Source of the DNA: Scandinavium sp036271055
Lineage (GTDB): Bacteria; Pseudomonadota; Gammaproteobacteria; Enterobacterales; Enterobacteriaceae
Assembly: GCF_036271055.1 (NCBI RefSeq)
Contig: NZ_DATBBJ010000059.1
Location: 62,001 to 126,000 of the forward strand
Length of the DNA stretch: 64,000 bases
Direction: 5' to 3'
Positions 56,057 through 64,000 of this stretch are shown in pieces. The position numbers were made by a program, and so were the translations under genes. Within the stretch, counting starts at the first letter, position 1; every line of letters starts with the position of its first letter. The notes beneath the pieces are model-generated. The model was not told the origin of the DNA. It saw only the letters and a program-made list of their open reading frames with translations, and searched no databases.

Positions 56057-57823
56057 ATGAATAAAACCCGTCAACAAGAGCTTACCCGCTGGCTAAAACA
56101 GCAAAGCGTTATTTCCCGCCGTTGGCTGATGCTTTCCCGTCTGCTCGGCGCCGTCAGCGGAGTGCTGATTATCGCTCAGGCCTGGATCCTGGCCCGCATT
56201 CTGCATCATATGATCATGGAGAATATTCCACGCGAGGCGCTGCTGCTGCCCTTTGTGATGCTGATCCTGGTGTTTATTCTGCGTGCCTGGGTGGTCTGGC
56301 TGCGTGAGCGTGTCGGCTTCCATGCCGGACAACATATTCGCTTTGAAATCCGCAAAATGGTGCTCGACAGGCTTCAACAAGCCGGGCCTGCGTGGATCCA
56401 GGGAAAACCTGCGGGCAGTTGGGCGACGCTTATTCTTGAGCAAATCGACGATATGCACGATTACTACGCTCGCTATCTGCCACAAATGGCGCTGGCGACA
56501 TCGGTCCCGCTGCTTATCGTGCTGGCAATATTCCCCTCCAACTGGATGGCAGCATTAATTCTGTTGTGTACTGCACCGCTGATCCCCATGTTTATGGCGC
56601 TGGTCGGCATGGGTGCGGCGGATGCCAATCGACGTAATTTCCAGGCGCTGGCTCGCCTGAGCGGCCATTTCCTTGACCGCCTGCGCGGCATGGACACCTT
56701 ACGTATTTTCGGTCGCGGTCAAGCCGAAACCGACAACATTCGCCAGGCTTCCGAAAGTTTCCGCCAGCGCACTATGGAAGTGCTGCGCCTCGCGTTCCTT
56801 TCCTCGGGCGTTCTGGAGTTTTTCACCTCCCTTTCGATTGCCGTCGTCGCCGTGTATTTTGGATTTTCCTACCTCGGACAACTGAACTTCGGCAGCTACG
56901 GCGTGCCGGTGACGTTGATGTCTGGCTTTTTGGCGCTGATCCTGGCCCCTGAATTTTTCCAGCCACTGCGTGACCTCGGCACCTTTTATCACGCCAAAGC
57001 ACAAGCCGTTGGCGCAGCCGACAGCCTTAAAACCTTCCTTGAAGCCCCGCTGGCGCAAGCACAGCGTGGAAACGTCATGCCCGAAGAGAACCAGCAAGTG
57101 TCTCTTGTGGCACGTGAGTTGGTGATTAAATCACCGGAAGGAAAAATCCTCGCCGGGCCGATGAATTTCAGCCTTGGTTCAGGTGAACGCGTGGTGCTGG
57201 TAGGTCAGAGCGGATCAGGAAAGAGTTCACTGCTCAACACGCTGGCAGGTTTCCTGCCTTATGAAGGTTCGCTGGAAGTGAACGGCACAGAACTGCGCGA
57301 CCTGGATCCCGACGCATGGCGGCGCTTACTGAGCTGGGTCGGCCAAAACCCGCAGCTCCCGGCACCTACGCTGCGTGACAATGTGTTGCTTGCCAATCCA
57401 AAAGCCAGTGAAGCGCTGTTACAGCACACGCTCGAACGCGCCTGGGTTAACGAATTTGCCAGCCAGCTTCCGCAAGGCATTGATACGCCAGTGGGCGATC
57501 AGTCGAGCCGTTTATCCGTCGGGCAGGCGCAGCGTGTGGCCGTTGCCCGCGCCCTGCTCTCTCCTTGTCGCTTATTGCTGTTGGATGAACCCGCCGCCAG
57601 CCTTGATGCGCACAGCGAGCAGCGCGTGATGCAGGCGCTGATGGAAGCGTCGGCCAATCAGACCACGCTTATGGTTACTCATCAGCTGGAAAATCTCGCC
57701 GAATGGGATGCGGTTTGGGTGATGCATCAAGGGCAGATCGTCGAACAAGGCCGATTTGAACAGCTTGCGGCTGCGCAGGGGCATTTTTATCGCCTGCTTG
57801 CCCACCGTCAGGAGGAGATTTAA
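56057..57823 (+). CDS. cydD: Glutathione/cysteine exporter subunit CydD
   Basis: One half of the heterodimeric ABC exporter CydDC, which moves reduced thiols to the periplasm and is needed for cytochrome bd assembly. The product is 588 residues, equal to E. coli, with start at 56057 (MNKTRQQELTRWLKQQSVIS). The frame is open a further 138 codons upstream, through trxB in another frame, which is chance. Six membrane helices lie in about 17-300. The NBD has Walker A GQSGSGKSS, signature LSVGQAQRVAVARAL and Walker B LLLLDEPAASLD. The stop is directly followed by the cydC ATG (TAAATG). Confidence 0.97.
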   Translation: MNKTRQQELTRWLKQQSVISRRWLMLSRLLGAVSGVLIIAQAWILARILHHMIMENIPREALLLPFVMLILVFILRAWVVWLRERVGFHAGQHIRFEIRKMVLDRLQQAGPAWIQGKPAGSWATLILEQIDDMHDYYARYLPQMALATSVPLLIVLAIFPSNWMAALILLCTAPLIPMFMALVGMGAADANRRNFQALARLSGHFLDRLRGMDTLRIFGRGQAETDNIRQASESFRQRTMEVLRLAFLSSGVLEFFTSLSIAVVAVYFGFSYLGQLNFGSYGVPVTLMSGFLALILAPEFFQPLRDLGTFYHAKAQAVGAADSLKTFLEAPLAQAQRGNVMPEENQQVSLVARELVIKSPEGKILAGPMNFSLGSGERVVLVGQSGSGKSSLLNTLAGFLPYEGSLEVNGTELRDLDPDAWRRLLSWVGQNPQLPAPTLRDNVLLANPKASEALLQHTLERAWVNEFASQLPQGIDTPVGDQSSRLSVGQAQRVAVARALLSPCRLLLLDEPAASLDAHSEQRVMQALMEASANQTTLMVTHQLENLAEWDAVWVMHQGQIVEQGRFEQLAAAQGHFYRLLAHRQEEI

Positions 57824-59545
57824 ATGCGCGTGTTAGCCCCTTACCTGGCCCTCTATAAACGTCACTATTTGCTGCTGTCTCTCGGCGTTGTGCTTGCCAT
57901 TGTCACGCTGTTAGCAAGTATTGGCCTGATCACCCTTTCCGGCTGGTTCCTGTCGGCCTCTGCCGCAGTGGGATTTGCCGGAGCCTATAGCTTTAACTAT
58001 ATGTTACCCGCCGCAGGCGTGCGCGGTGCCGCTATCGTCCGTACCGCCGGACGCTATTTCGAGCGACTGGTCAGCCATGATGCGACATTCCGCGTGCTGC
58101 AACATCTGCGCGTGTTCGCGTTCAGCAAGCTGTTGCCGCTCTCCCCTGCCGGGCTGGCTCGTTTTCGTCAGGGCGAATTGCTCAACCGCGTGGTGGCTGA
58201 TGTCGATACGCTCGACCATCTTTATCTGCGGGTCATTTCGCCGCTGATAAGCGCCCTTGTGGTCATTCTGGTGGTCACGTTTGGCCTAAGTTTCTTAGAT
58301 GTCACGTTGGCACTGACGCTGGGCGGTATTATGCTGCTGACACTGGTCGCCCTGCCGCCGCTGTTTTATCGCGCCGGAAAACCGACCGGGGAAAGCCTGA
58401 CAAAACTTCGCGGTGACTATCGCCAACAGCTCACAGCGTGGCTGCAAGGCCAGGCCGAATTAACGATTTTTGACGCCAGCACGCGCTATCGCGAGCAAAT
58501 GGAGCAAACGGAACTGAGCTGGCACGAAGCCCAGCGCCGTCAATCCGAGCTCACCGCCCTTTCTCAGGCGCTGATGTTACTGATCGGCGCGTTCGCAGTG
58601 CTCGTGATGCTATGGATGGCTGCTGGCGGTGTGGGTGGCAACAGCCAACCCGGACCACTCATTGCATTGTTTGTCTTCTGTGCGCTGGCTGCGTTTGAAG
58701 CGCTGGCTCCCGTGATCGGTGCATTCCAGCATCTGGGTCAGGTGATGGCCTCCGCGTTCAGAATCACCGAATTAACCGGACAGAAACCGGAAGTCGAATT
58801 CCCGCAAACAGTTTCAGACGTGCCGCAACAGGTGAGCCTGACGTTGAATAACGTCAGTTTTAGCTATCCACAACAAACGCAGAATGCACTCGATAACATC
58901 AATTTGCAGGTGAATGCCGGTGAGCATGTTGCGATTCTCGGGCGTACCGGATGCGGTAAATCAACGTTGTTGCAGCTGTTGACCCGCGCGTGGGATCCGC
59001 AACACGGTGAATTACTGTTGAACGGACAGCCGATTGCGACGCTCGACGAAATGACGCTGCGCCGCAGCATGAGCGTCGTACCGCAGCGCGTACATCTGTT
59101 CAGCGCGACATTACGCGACAACCTGCTGCTGGCAGCGCCTGCGGCCACAGACGAAGCGCTGGAAACCGTGTTGATTCGCACCGGTCTTGAAAAATTACTG
59201 GAAGATAGCGGTCTTAATAGCTGGCTGGGTGAAGGCGGTCGTCAGCTTTCTGGCGGAGAGCTGCGTCGTCTGGCCATTGCACGTGCCCTGCTGCACGACG
59301 CCCCACTGATGTTACTCGACGAACCAACCGAAGGACTCGACGCCACTACTGAGAGCCAAATTCTTGATTTGCTGGCTGATGTAATGCGCGACAAAACCGT
59401 ACTGATGGTCACCCATCGCCTGCGCGGGCTGGCGCGTTTTGAGCAAATAATTGTGATGGACAACGGCCAAATTATTGAGCATGGTAATCACGCAGAATTG
59501 CTGGCCCAGCAAGGGCGTTATTATCAGTTCAGACAGCGTCTGTAA
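57824..59545 (+). CDS. cydC: Glutathione/cysteine exporter subunit CydC
   Basis: Partner of CydD. The product has 573 residues, equal to E. coli. Six membrane helices lie in about 15-300, and the NBD has Walker A GRTGCGKST (about 368), signature LSGGELRRLAIARAL and Walker B LMLLDEPTEGLD. It starts at the base after the cydD stop, which implies translational coupling. aat follows 98 bp later on the same strand. Confidence 0.97.
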   Translation: MRVLAPYLALYKRHYLLLSLGVVLAIVTLLASIGLITLSGWFLSASAAVGFAGAYSFNYMLPAAGVRGAAIVRTAGRYFERLVSHDATFRVLQHLRVFAFSKLLPLSPAGLARFRQGELLNRVVADVDTLDHLYLRVISPLISALVVILVVTFGLSFLDVTLALTLGGIMLLTLVALPPLFYRAGKPTGESLTKLRGDYRQQLTAWLQGQAELTIFDASTRYREQMEQTELSWHEAQRRQSELTALSQALMLLIGAFAVLVMLWMAAGGVGGNSQPGPLIALFVFCALAAFEALAPVIGAFQHLGQVMASAFRITELTGQKPEVEFPQTVSDVPQQVSLTLNNVSFSYPQQTQNALDNINLQVNAGEHVAILGRTGCGKSTLLQLLTRAWDPQHGELLLNGQPIATLDEMTLRRSMSVVPQRVHLFSATLRDNLLLAAPAATDEALETVLIRTGLEKLLEDSGLNSWLGEGGRQLSGGELRRLAIARALLHDAPLMLLDEPTEGLDATTESQILDLLADVMRDKTVLMVTHRLRGLARFEQIIVMDNGQIIEHGNHAELLAQQGRYYQFRQRL

Positions 59546-59643
59546 GTTATTTTACCCTATATAATTTGAGTTGCAGGAGCGTTGGCTGTTGCTCAAAGAA
59601 TAACGGGTATATCAATTTATTATCAGGCGTGGAGTCTCGAAGT

Positions 59644-60348
59644 ATGCGGCTGGTCCAGTTGTCACGTCACACCATCACCTTCCCGTCGCCGGAAGGTGCC
59701 CTGCGTGAGCCTAACGGTTTGCTCGCGCTGGGTGGCGATCTCAGCCCGGCGCGACTGCTGATGGCCTATCAGCGCGGTATTTTCCCCTGGTTCTCACCCG
59801 GTGACCCCATTTTGTGGTGGTCGCCCGATCCTCGCGCCATTTTGTGGCCTGATGCATTTCATATCAGTCGCAGTATGAAGCGATTTCATAAATCATCGCC
59901 CTATCGCATCACGCTGAATCACGCCTTTGGTCAGGTGATCGAAGGCTGTTCGGGCGATCGTGATGAAGGCACGTGGATAACGGAGAGCATCGTGCAAGCC
60001 TATCATCGCTTACACGAGCTGGGACATGCGCACTCCATTGAAGTCTGGTGCGGAAACGAGCTGGTTGGCGGCATGTATGGCGTGGCGCAAGGGGCATTGT
60101 TCTGCGGCGAATCCATGTTCAGCCGGGCGGAAAATGCGTCGAAGAGCGCGCTGCTGGTTTTCTGTCAGGCTTTTGCAGCCCACGGCGGCAAGCTGATGGA
60201 TTGCCAGGTGCTGAATAGTCATACGGCGTCGCTTGGCGCAGTTGAAATCCCTCGTCGTGAGTATCTTGAACATCTCGCGGAGTTTCGGGCGCAACCGCTG
60301 CCAGGGCATTTCTGGGTACCACGCACGCTCTTTTCACCTGGAGCGTAA
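59644..60348 (+). CDS. aat: Leucyl/phenylalanyl-tRNA-protein transferase
   Basis: Adds Leu or Phe from charged tRNA to N-terminal Lys or Arg of proteins, making N-degrons that ClpS delivers to ClpAP. The product is 234 residues from ATG 59644 (MRLVQLSRHTITFPSPEGALREPNG). The family signature GIFPWFSPGDPILWWSPDPR is at about 45-64, and GGKLMDCQVLNSHTASLGA is in the C-terminal half. The clpS and clpA genes of the same pathway lie 3-4 kb away. Confidence 0.97.
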   Translation: MRLVQLSRHTITFPSPEGALREPNGLLALGGDLSPARLLMAYQRGIFPWFSPGDPILWWSPDPRAILWPDAFHISRSMKRFHKSSPYRITLNHAFGQVIEGCSGDRDEGTWITESIVQAYHRLHELGHAHSIEVWCGNELVGGMYGVAQGALFCGESMFSRAENASKSALLVFCQAFAAHGGKLMDCQVLNSHTASLGAVEIPRREYLEHLAEFRAQPLPGHFWVPRTLFSPGA

Positions 60349-60374
60349 ATGTTTCGGCACATTTTTTGTCAGGG

Positions 60375-60383
60375 TGATATAAT
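60375..60383 (+). promoter_or_regulatory. Possible infA promoter (extended -10)
   Basis: TGATATAAT (60375-60383) is an extended -10 (TGn plus a perfect TATAAT), about 240 bp before infA, with a poor -35. infA has more than one promoter in K-12; this would be the distal one, leaving a leader of about 230 nt in the 273-bp aat-infA gap. Confidence 0.5.
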
Positions 60384-60621
60384 TGTGCCTGAAGTCGTTT
60401 CTGCCTGTTGCCCCGCCATCGTTTCAGGAATATCCCCTCTACGTTTGCGCTCGTCACAGTCTTCATCTGTGGCAGACGGGTAATGCGCAAAAACGATCTC
60501 TTTTTTACCCTCCACGCCGGTATTAGGCCGAAAGATGGCGGGTAAATCTTTACTTAATGGCTGAATTTCGGCATTATCTTGCCGGTTCAAAACTATGGTA
60601 GTGATACCCCCCGAGGACTAG

Positions 60622-60840
60622 ATGGCCAAAGAAGACAATATTGAAATGCAAGGTACCGTTCTCGATACGTTACCTAACACTATGTTCCGCGTAGAACTGG
60701 AAAACGGTCACGTGGTAACTGCGCATATCTCCGGTAAAATGCGTAAAAACTACATCCGCATTTTGACGGGCGACAAAGTGACTGTTGAGCTGACCCCGTA
60801 CGACCTGAGCAAAGGCCGCATTGTCTTCCGTAGTCGCTAA
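60622..60840 (+). CDS. infA: Translation initiation factor IF-1
   Basis: 72-residue S1/OB-fold factor that binds the ribosomal A site with IF-2 and IF-3 at initiation. The sequence MAKEDNIEMQGTVLDTLPNT through KGRIVFRSR matches E. coli IF-1 essentially throughout. A GAGGA motif lies seven bases before the ATG. A terminator follows; the serW tRNA gene found next to infA in K-12 is absent. Confidence 0.98.
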   Translation: MAKEDNIEMQGTVLDTLPNTMFRVELENGHVVTAHISGKMRKNYIRILTGDKVTVELTPYDLSKGRIVFRSR

Positions 60841-60880
60841 TCACTTTCAGGCCCTCATTAAGGGCGACTGAATGCATAAA

Positions 60881-60903
60881 GGTCGGGCATCCCGGCCTTT
60901 TTT
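60881..60903 (+). terminator. Rho-independent terminator of infA
   Basis: GGTCGGG-CAT-CCCGGCC (60881-60897, one T-G pair) followed by six T residues, 40 bp after the infA stop. Confidence 0.9.
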
Positions 60904-60934
60904 GTGTCTGTTATTCAGTCGAGAATGATTTAGA

Positions 60935-60960
60935 CAAAAAAACCGGGCAGTGCCCGGTTT
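60935..60960 (-). terminator. Rho-independent terminator of clpA
   Basis: AAACCGGGC / GCCCGGTTT perfect 9-bp stem with a three-base loop (60940-60960). On the minus strand it is followed by TTTTTG, about 22 bp after the clpA stop. It faces the infA terminator. Confidence 0.92.
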
Positions 60961-60981
60961 GGTTTTGCATTTCACATCTTG

Positions 60982-63258
60982 CTAGTGTGCGGCTTCGGCT
61001 TTGCGTTTTTGCGCAGCCTGGAAGTCGTACGTCAGCGCGTTGTTTTTGGTATCGAGTGCGACTGTCACCTGCCCGCCGTCAACCAGCGAACCAAACAGCA
61101 GTTCGTTGGCGAGCGGTTTTTTCAGATTGTCCTGAATCACACGCACCATTGGGCGCGCACCCATCGCACGGTCGTAGCCTTTCTCGGCCAGCCAGTTGCG
61201 GGCTTCCTGACTCACTTCCAGCGACACGCCTTTCTGATCAAGCTGCACCTGCAGTTCGACGATGAACTTGTCGACAACCTGATGGATGACATCGGTCGAC
61301 AGGTGATCGAACCAGATGATGTTGTCCAGACGGTTGCGGAATTCCGGCGTGAAGATTTTTTTAATCTCTTCCATCGCATCGGTGCTGTTATCCTGATGGA
61401 TAAGGCCAATGGATTTACGCTCGGTTTCACGCACCCCGGCGTTGGTGGTCATCACCAGCACCACGTTGCGGAAGTCCGCTTTGCGCCCATTGTTGTCGGT
61501 CAGCGTGCCGTTGTCCATCACCTGCAACAATAGGTTGAAGACGTCCGGGTGCGCTTTCTCGATTTCATCGAGCAGCAGTACCGCGTGCGGATGTTTAATC
61601 ACCGCATCCGTCAGCAACCCGCCCTGATCAAAGCCCACATAGCCCGGAGGCGCACCAATCAGGCGGCTTACCGTGTGGCGTTCCATGTATTCCGACATAT
61701 CGAAACGCAGCAGCTCAATGCCGAGCGCTTTCGACAGCTGCACGGTCACCTCGGTTTTCCCGACCCCGGTTGGCCCGGCGAACAGGAAGGAACCGACCGG
61801 TTTGTGATCCTGACCGAGACCCGCACGGCTCATCTTGATGGCTTCGGTTAAGGCCTCAATGGCTTTATCTTGTCCGAAGACCAGCATTTTCAGGCGGTCG
61901 CCGAGATTACGCAGCGTGTCACGATCGCTCTGCGACACGCTTTTCTCCGGAATACGCGCGATACGCGCCACCACGGATTCAATATCCGCGACGTTAACCG
62001 TTTTCTTGCGTTTGCTGACCGGCATCAGACGCGCACGCGCGCCCGCTTCATCGATAACGTCAATCGCCTTATCCGGCAGATGACGATCGTTGATGTACTT
62101 CACTGCCAGCTCCACCGCCGCACGCACCGCTTTGGCGGTATAACGCACGTCGTGGTGCGCTTCGTACTTCGGTTTCAGGCCGTTAATGATTTGCACGGTT
62201 TCTTCTACCGACGGCTCAGTAATATCAATTTTCTGGAAGCGACGCGCCAGCGCACGGTCTTTTTCGAAAATATTGCTGAATTCCTGATAAGTAGTCGAAC
62301 CCATGACCCGAATTTTACCGCTGGAGAGCAGCGGTTTAATCAGGTTTGCCGCATCTACCTGGCCGCCCGACGCCGCACCCGCACCGATGATGGTGTGGAT
62401 CTCGTCGATAAACAGGATGCTGTTGGTATCCTGCTCCAGCTGTTTCAGCAGCGCTTTAAAGCGTTTTTCAAAATCGCCACGGTATTTGGTGCCGGCCAGC
62501 AGCGAGCCAATATCCAGCGAGTAGATGGTGCAATCGGCGATCACTTCCGGTACGTCACCCTGCACAATACGCCAGGCGAGACCTTCCGCAATCGCGGTTT
62601 TGCCGACGCCGGATTCACCGACCAGCAACGGGTTATTTTTACGACGACGGCACAGGACCTGGATGGCGCGTTCCAGCTCTTTATCGCGACCAATCAGCGG
62701 GTCGATGCCGCCTACGCGAGCAAGCTGATTCAGATTGGTGGTGAAGTTTTCCATACGATCCTCCCCGCCTGCTTGCTCTTCTGTATTCGGTTGACTTCCG
62801 GAGTCGGAAGACTGGGTTGGCTCGTCTTTACGCGTGCCGTGGGAGATGAAGTTCACCACATCAAGACGGCTCACTTCGTGTTTGCGCAGCAGATAAGCCG
62901 CCTGGGACTCCTGCTCGCTGAAGATGGCGACCAGCACATTCGCGCCGGTCACTTCGCTACGACCGGACGATTGAACATGGAAGACGGCGCGCTGTAATAC
63001 GCGCTGGAAGCTAAGCGTCGGCTGTGTGTCGCGCTCTTCTTCACTCACGGGTAATACCGGCGTGGTCTGTTCGATGAAGGCTTCGAGTTCCTGACGCAGC
63101 GCCACCAGATCCACGGAGCAGGCTTCCAGCGCTTCGCGGGCAGATGGGTTGCTGAGCAGTGCCAGCAACAGATGCTCGACGGTCATAAACTCATGACGGT
63201 GCTCGCGCGCTCTGGCGAAAGCCATGTTTAAACTGAGTTCCAGTTCTTGATTGAGCAT
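60982..63258 (-). CDS. clpA: ClpAP unfoldase ClpA
   Basis: AAA+ hexamer that unfolds substrates and feeds them to ClpP. The product is 758 residues from ATG 63258 (MLNQELELSLNMAFARAREH), equal to E. coli; GGGGGAGGTG lies just upstream. The N-domain (1-143) binds ClpS. The first AAA+ module has Walker A GESGVGKTA (about 214) and Walker B ILFIDEIHT; the second has GPTGVGKTE (about 495) and VLLLDEIEKAHPD. The ClpP-docking IGL loop is in RKSIGLIHQD (about 615-624). It follows clpS by 30 bp. Confidence 0.98.
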   Translation of the reverse strand: MLNQELELSLNMAFARAREHRHEFMTVEHLLLALLSNPSAREALEACSVDLVALRQELEAFIEQTTPVLPVSEEERDTQPTLSFQRVLQRAVFHVQSSGRSEVTGANVLVAIFSEQESQAAYLLRKHEVSRLDVVNFISHGTRKDEPTQSSDSGSQPNTEEQAGGEDRMENFTTNLNQLARVGGIDPLIGRDKELERAIQVLCRRRKNNPLLVGESGVGKTAIAEGLAWRIVQGDVPEVIADCTIYSLDIGSLLAGTKYRGDFEKRFKALLKQLEQDTNSILFIDEIHTIIGAGAASGGQVDAANLIKPLLSSGKIRVMGSTTYQEFSNIFEKDRALARRFQKIDITEPSVEETVQIINGLKPKYEAHHDVRYTAKAVRAAVELAVKYINDRHLPDKAIDVIDEAGARARLMPVSKRKKTVNVADIESVVARIARIPEKSVSQSDRDTLRNLGDRLKMLVFGQDKAIEALTEAIKMSRAGLGQDHKPVGSFLFAGPTGVGKTEVTVQLSKALGIELLRFDMSEYMERHTVSRLIGAPPGYVGFDQGGLLTDAVIKHPHAVLLLDEIEKAHPDVFNLLLQVMDNGTLTDNNGRKADFRNVVLVMTTNAGVRETERKSIGLIHQDNSTDAMEEIKKIFTPEFRNRLDNIIWFDHLSTDVIHQVVDKFIVELQVQLDQKGVSLEVSQEARNWLAEKGYDRAMGARPMVRVIQDNLKKPLANELLFGSLVDGGQVTVALDTKNNALTYDFQAAQKRKAEAAH

Positions 63259-63288
63259 AGGCACCTCCCCCAATTTGAAGACCTGATA

Positions 63289-63609
63289 TCAGGCCTGTTC
63301 CAGCGTACACAACAGCGGATGTTCGTTCTCTTTCGCGTACGTGTTCACCATCGCAACTTTGGTTTCAGCGACTTCGGCGGTAAACACCCCGCAAATCGCT
63401 TTCCCCTGATAGTGAACGGCGAGCATCAACTGCGTTGCACGTTCTACATCATAAGAAAAGAATTTCTGTAACACGTCAATAACAAACTCCATTGGCGTGT
63501 AATCATCATTAAGTAATAGCACTTTATACATTGACGGCGGCTGTAGCCCGTCGCGCACTTTGTCTTCTGCAAGCTGGTCGAAGTCCAGCCAATCTCGCGT
63601 CTTACCCAT
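63289..63609 (-). CDS. clpS: ClpA adaptor ClpS
   Basis: 106-residue N-recognin that delivers proteins with N-terminal Leu, Phe, Trp or Tyr to ClpAP. The length equals E. coli ClpS. The residue-binding pocket sequence NDDYTPMEFV (about 34-43) and the conserved His in LMLAVHYQGKA (about 61-71) are visible. The N-terminal extension that docks on ClpA is MGKTRDWLDFDQLAEDK. It is first in clpS-clpA. Confidence 0.97.
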   Translation of the reverse strand: MGKTRDWLDFDQLAEDKVRDGLQPPSMYKVLLLNDDYTPMEFVIDVLQKFFSYDVERATQLMLAVHYQGKAICGVFTAEVAETKVAMVNTYAKENEHPLLCTLEQA

Positions 63610-63946
63610 TGTCAGTGTTCATCTTTGGTTGCTGCTCCGGCGGGAAGCATCCCGTCGGGTTACCAGAGCAAGTTCAATTGAATCTACAGTAAAGCGTAGA
63701 TAACTATCCTCTATTACTGCCATTCGCTATTCCTGCTATTCGCGACCTCTGTCACATTCCTTGCAATAGCGTTAACTGCTTCAAATTTTGATGCATTTTT
63801 CAGCAAACTTCGCACTCTGCCGCTTGACGCGTTGCCCGATTTCTCTAAATTGTACAGGCGAGAGTTGGCGAGGTTTTGAACAGCCCGCTGATTTCACCAC
63901 CGGTTCTTTCCATCTGATTATAAAGATTCTCGAAGGATGTCGATGT
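63610..63946. promoter_or_regulatory. clpS-cspD intergenic region
   Basis: 337-bp divergent gap without a gene. On the plus strand TTGACG (63824-63829) and TAAATT (63846-63851), 16 bp apart, make the best cspD promoter, giving a leader of about 89 nt. AAGGA at 63933-63937 is the cspD ribosome-binding site. Near clpS (63637-63658) a short GC-rich inverted repeat (CGGGA...TCCCG) may fold in the clpS leader. No clpS promoter was assigned. Confidence 0.55.
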
Positions 63947-64000
63947 ATGGAAATGGGTACTGTTAAGTGGTTCAACAATGCTAAGGGGTTCGGCTTCATC
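63947..64000 (+). CDS. cspD: Cold shock-like protein CspD (start only)
   Basis: Only 18 codons are inside the window (MEMGTVKWFNNAKGFGFI), cut at the right edge. They match the start of E. coli CspD (MEKGTVKWFNNAKGFGFI) except for one residue and include the RNP1-like KGFGFI. CspD is a stationary-phase single-stranded-DNA-binding replication inhibitor. The position next to clpS supports CspD over other Csp paralogues. The ATG at 63947 is nine bases from AAGGA; an ATG at 63943 is out of frame. Confidence 0.92.
   Translation, partial: MEMGTVKWFNNAKGFGFI

Noticed and set aside
61870..62997. 375-codon open frame opposite clpA
   Set aside because: Antisense shadow of a conserved AAA+ gene with no protein-family features.

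Overview
The window is a 64-kb stretch of core chromosome from an Enterobacteriaceae species related to Escherichia, Enterobacter and Citrobacter. The evidence is near-unbroken gene-for-gene synteny with the Escherichia coli K-12 segment from pepN to cspD, proteins mostly of identical length to their K-12 homologues, the mukFEB condensin set, and conserved regulatory DNA (ompF leader, NadR box, FNR and OmpR sites). It is not E. coli itself: ycaC, ycaM, ycaK, ycaL and the serW tRNA of K-12 are missing from their usual gaps, and OmpF and FtsK differ clearly. The genus cannot be fixed from sequence reading alone.

Layout. 1-7.0 kb: start of pepN (minus), then pncB, asnS, ompF and aspC (plus). 7.0-17.7 kb: gloC/ycbL, mepK/ycbK and ldtD/ycbB (minus), then the cmoM-mukF-mukE-mukB operon (minus). 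17.8-30.0 kb: elyC (plus), ycbJ, the envelope operon ycaI-msbA-lpxK-ycaQ-ycaR-kdsB, ihfB, rpsA and cmk (all minus). 30.2-33.5 kb: serC-aroA and ycaP (minus). 33.6-39.9 kb: ycaO, focA-pflB and pflA (plus). 40-46.3 kb: ycaN, ycaD and dmsABC (minus). 46.5-54.4 kb: serS, rarA, lolA, ftsK and lrp (minus). 55-60.8 kb: trxB, cydDC, aat and infA (plus). 61-63.6 kb: clpA and clpS (minus). 63.9 kb: start of cspD (plus), cut by the window edge.

How the genes work together. Several genes serve the cell envelope: OmpF, LolA, MsbA, LpxK and KdsB (lipid A and Kdo), LdtD, MepK and ElyC (peptidoglycan and envelope homeostasis). Chromosome organisation and division are served by MukBEF, FtsK, IHF-beta and RarA. 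The anaerobic group is FocA/PflB/PflA plus DmsABC, with FNR-like sites upstream of both transcription units. Translation and protein turnover are covered by AsnS, SerS, S1, IF-1, Aat, ClpA and ClpS; Aat, ClpS and ClpA all belong to the N-degron pathway and lie within about 4 kb.

I found no mobile element, prophage, CRISPR array, defence island, rRNA or tRNA, and nothing that looks like an undescribed multigene system. The observations worth a second look are small: a changed constriction-loop motif in OmpF, a 15-residue exact duplication in the FtsK linker, an unexplained perfect anti-Shine-Dalgarno match in the pfl leader, a perfect inverted repeat between aroA and cmk, and the missing tRNA and accessory genes.
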